Source of the DNA: Neolewinella aurantiaca
Lineage (GTDB): Bacteria > Bacteroidota > Bacteroidia > Chitinophagales > Saprospiraceae
NCBI RefSeq assembly: GCF_008014675.1
Contig: NZ_VOXD01000015.1
Coordinates: 79,509 to 143,508 of the forward strand
Reading direction: 5' to 3'
Length of the DNA stretch: 64,000 nucleotides
Part shown: positions 63,609 through 64,000 of the stretch, piece after piece
Layout: each line of letters starts with the position of its first letter
How positions within the stretch are numbered: the first letter of the stretch is position 1
Program-made: the position numbers and the translations under genes
The notes under the pieces: generated by a model
Told to the model about the DNA's origin: nothing
The model's database searches: none
Seen by the model: the letters and a program-made list of their open reading frames with translations, nothing else

Positions 63609-63722
63609 GGGCGCGGTCGCAGGTGCAGAGAGAGGCGCAAACCAGATTGTCGCGATTGCTCCTCCCCAGCGCAGCGGTGTGGGGAGGCTGGGAGGGGGTT
63701 GAGCGACAATCTAGTTTGCGCC
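63609..63722. repeat. Repeat D next to a 20-bp inverted repeat
   Basis: Repeat D occupies 63609-63628. GGCGCAAACCAGATTGTCGC (63634-63653) is inverted at 63703-63722 with one mismatch. Inside, CCTCCCC and GGGGAGG form a second stem (63661-63687). The left arm plus inner part recurs at 62279-62318 without its right arm. Confidence 0.85.
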
Positions 63723-63796
63723 CGCAGAGAGGGGATAGTTCAATTAAGTGTGTCTGGGTTAATGAATAGTCTCTAGCAAGGCTTCGCCTTGCTACG

Positions 63797-63863
63797 AGCG
63801 CGCGTTCCGCGCCGCGAAGTCGGAGGCCGGAGGCCGGAGACTTCGCGGCGCGGAACGCGCGCT
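63797..63863. repeat. 25-bp perfect inverted repeat
   Basis: AGCGCGCGTTCCGCGCCGCG begins the left arm (63797-63821), which is exactly inverted at 63839-63863 around the 17-base loop GGAGGCCGGAGGCCGGA. A smaller hairpin GCAAGGCTTCGCCTTGC (63776-63792) precedes it. The pair ends seven bases before the stop of the partial gene, so it may be its terminator, although it has only a short T4 tail. Confidence 0.9.
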
Positions 63864-63869
63864 GCCCTT

Positions 63870-64000
63870 TTAAGCGGCATCTAGGTGCTTAGTAATGCGA
63901 TCGCCGTAAGTCTTGATCAGATCACGCATAATGGTTTTCCATCCATAAGCATTCTTCTTCCATGATTTCTCGTTGTGCATCAGGCTGAGGTATACCTGCT
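63870..64000 (-). CDS. C-terminal end of a gene that continues beyond the window
   Basis: The minus-strand frame ending at 63870-63872 (TAA) is open to the last base and encodes about 43 residues: QVYLSLMHNEKSWKKNAYGW, then KTIMRDLIKTYGDRITKHLDAA. It is helical and basic. It is too short to name. Codon use and the absence of stops support it as the end of a real gene. Confidence 0.5.
   Translation of the reverse strand, partial: QVYLSLMHNEKSWKKNAYGWKTIMRDLIKTYGDRITKHLDAA

Noticed and set aside
1..64000. Alternative genetic code with TAG or TAA read as amino acid
   Set aside because: Two genes with one internal stop each use different stop codons, while all other genes end normally with TAA, TAG or TGA. 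Two recent nonsense mutations are simpler.
1..64000. tRNA or rRNA genes
   Set aside because: I saw no cloverleaf with TTC-type T loop and CCA-adjacent acceptor, and no rRNA-like conserved stretches.

Overview
The window looks like part of a large plasmid or chromid from a Bacteroidota, most likely a Saprospiria/Lewinella-like marine bacterium. Four things point there: a gene ending in a type IX secretion (T9SS) sorting domain; a very large RHS/YD-repeat toxin of the Bacteroidota kind; promoters of the TTG-N20-TAnnTTTG type and weak Shine-Dalgarno sites; and GC-rich, C-ending codons. The genus is inferred; the phylum is fairly secure. Plasmid character rests on a Rep_3-type initiator (21535-22980) beside about 18 iteron-like repeats, a type Ib-like partition module (ParA, a small ribbon-helix-helix ParB and a roughly 460-bp centromere-like repeat array), an ietAS-type stabilisation/defence pair and an ArdC-like antirestriction gene.

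Layout. 1-1718: 3' part of a STAND-like ATPase gene. 1.9-13.9 kb: small exported proteins, two ribbon-helix-helix regulators, a TOPRIM-SF2 helicase gene interrupted by one in-frame TAG, an endonuclease/exonuclease/phosphatase-family gene interrupted by one in-frame TAA and flanked by two tandem arrays of a hairpin repeat, and two small membrane/lipoprotein genes that share a peptide motif. 14.6-19.5 kb: a tyrosine recombinase fused to a P-loop ATPase with two C-terminal membrane helices, a YdjM-like membrane protein with a coiled-coil tail, a KilA-N protein and a small possible HTH protein. 20.0-21.5 kb: a complete IS3-family element with inverted repeats and a 3-bp target duplication. 21.5-26.2 kb: replication and partition. 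27-45 kb: a defence island with a GIY-YIG protein, ietAS, a complete type I restriction-modification system (hsdM, hsdS, hsdR and a zinc peptidase) that encloses an oppositely oriented five-gene operon led by an SMC/ABC-like ATPase and a PIN-like nuclease, and a protein with a HEPN-like Rx4H motif. 45.7-46.9 kb: a secreted DNA/RNA nuclease. 48.2-56.6 kb: an RHS polymorphic toxin with an HExxH tip, a possible immunity protein and a T9SS beta-propeller. 57.8-61 kb: a cluster of small unknown genes and ArdC-like antirestriction. 61-64 kb: a second KilA-N protein, a small ORF, an HNH endonuclease and a partial gene at the window edge.

The most distinctive property is a dense set of interspersed, hairpin-forming repeats (called A to F here). 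Copies lie between genes, in tandem arrays and, repeatedly, inside genes in frame. In families A and B the stems differ between copies by paired, compensatory substitutions, so secondary structure has been maintained. The best candidates for something undescribed are these structured repeats with their in-frame copies, the five-gene ATPase/PIN operon nested in the restriction system, and the recombinase-ATPase-membrane fusion.
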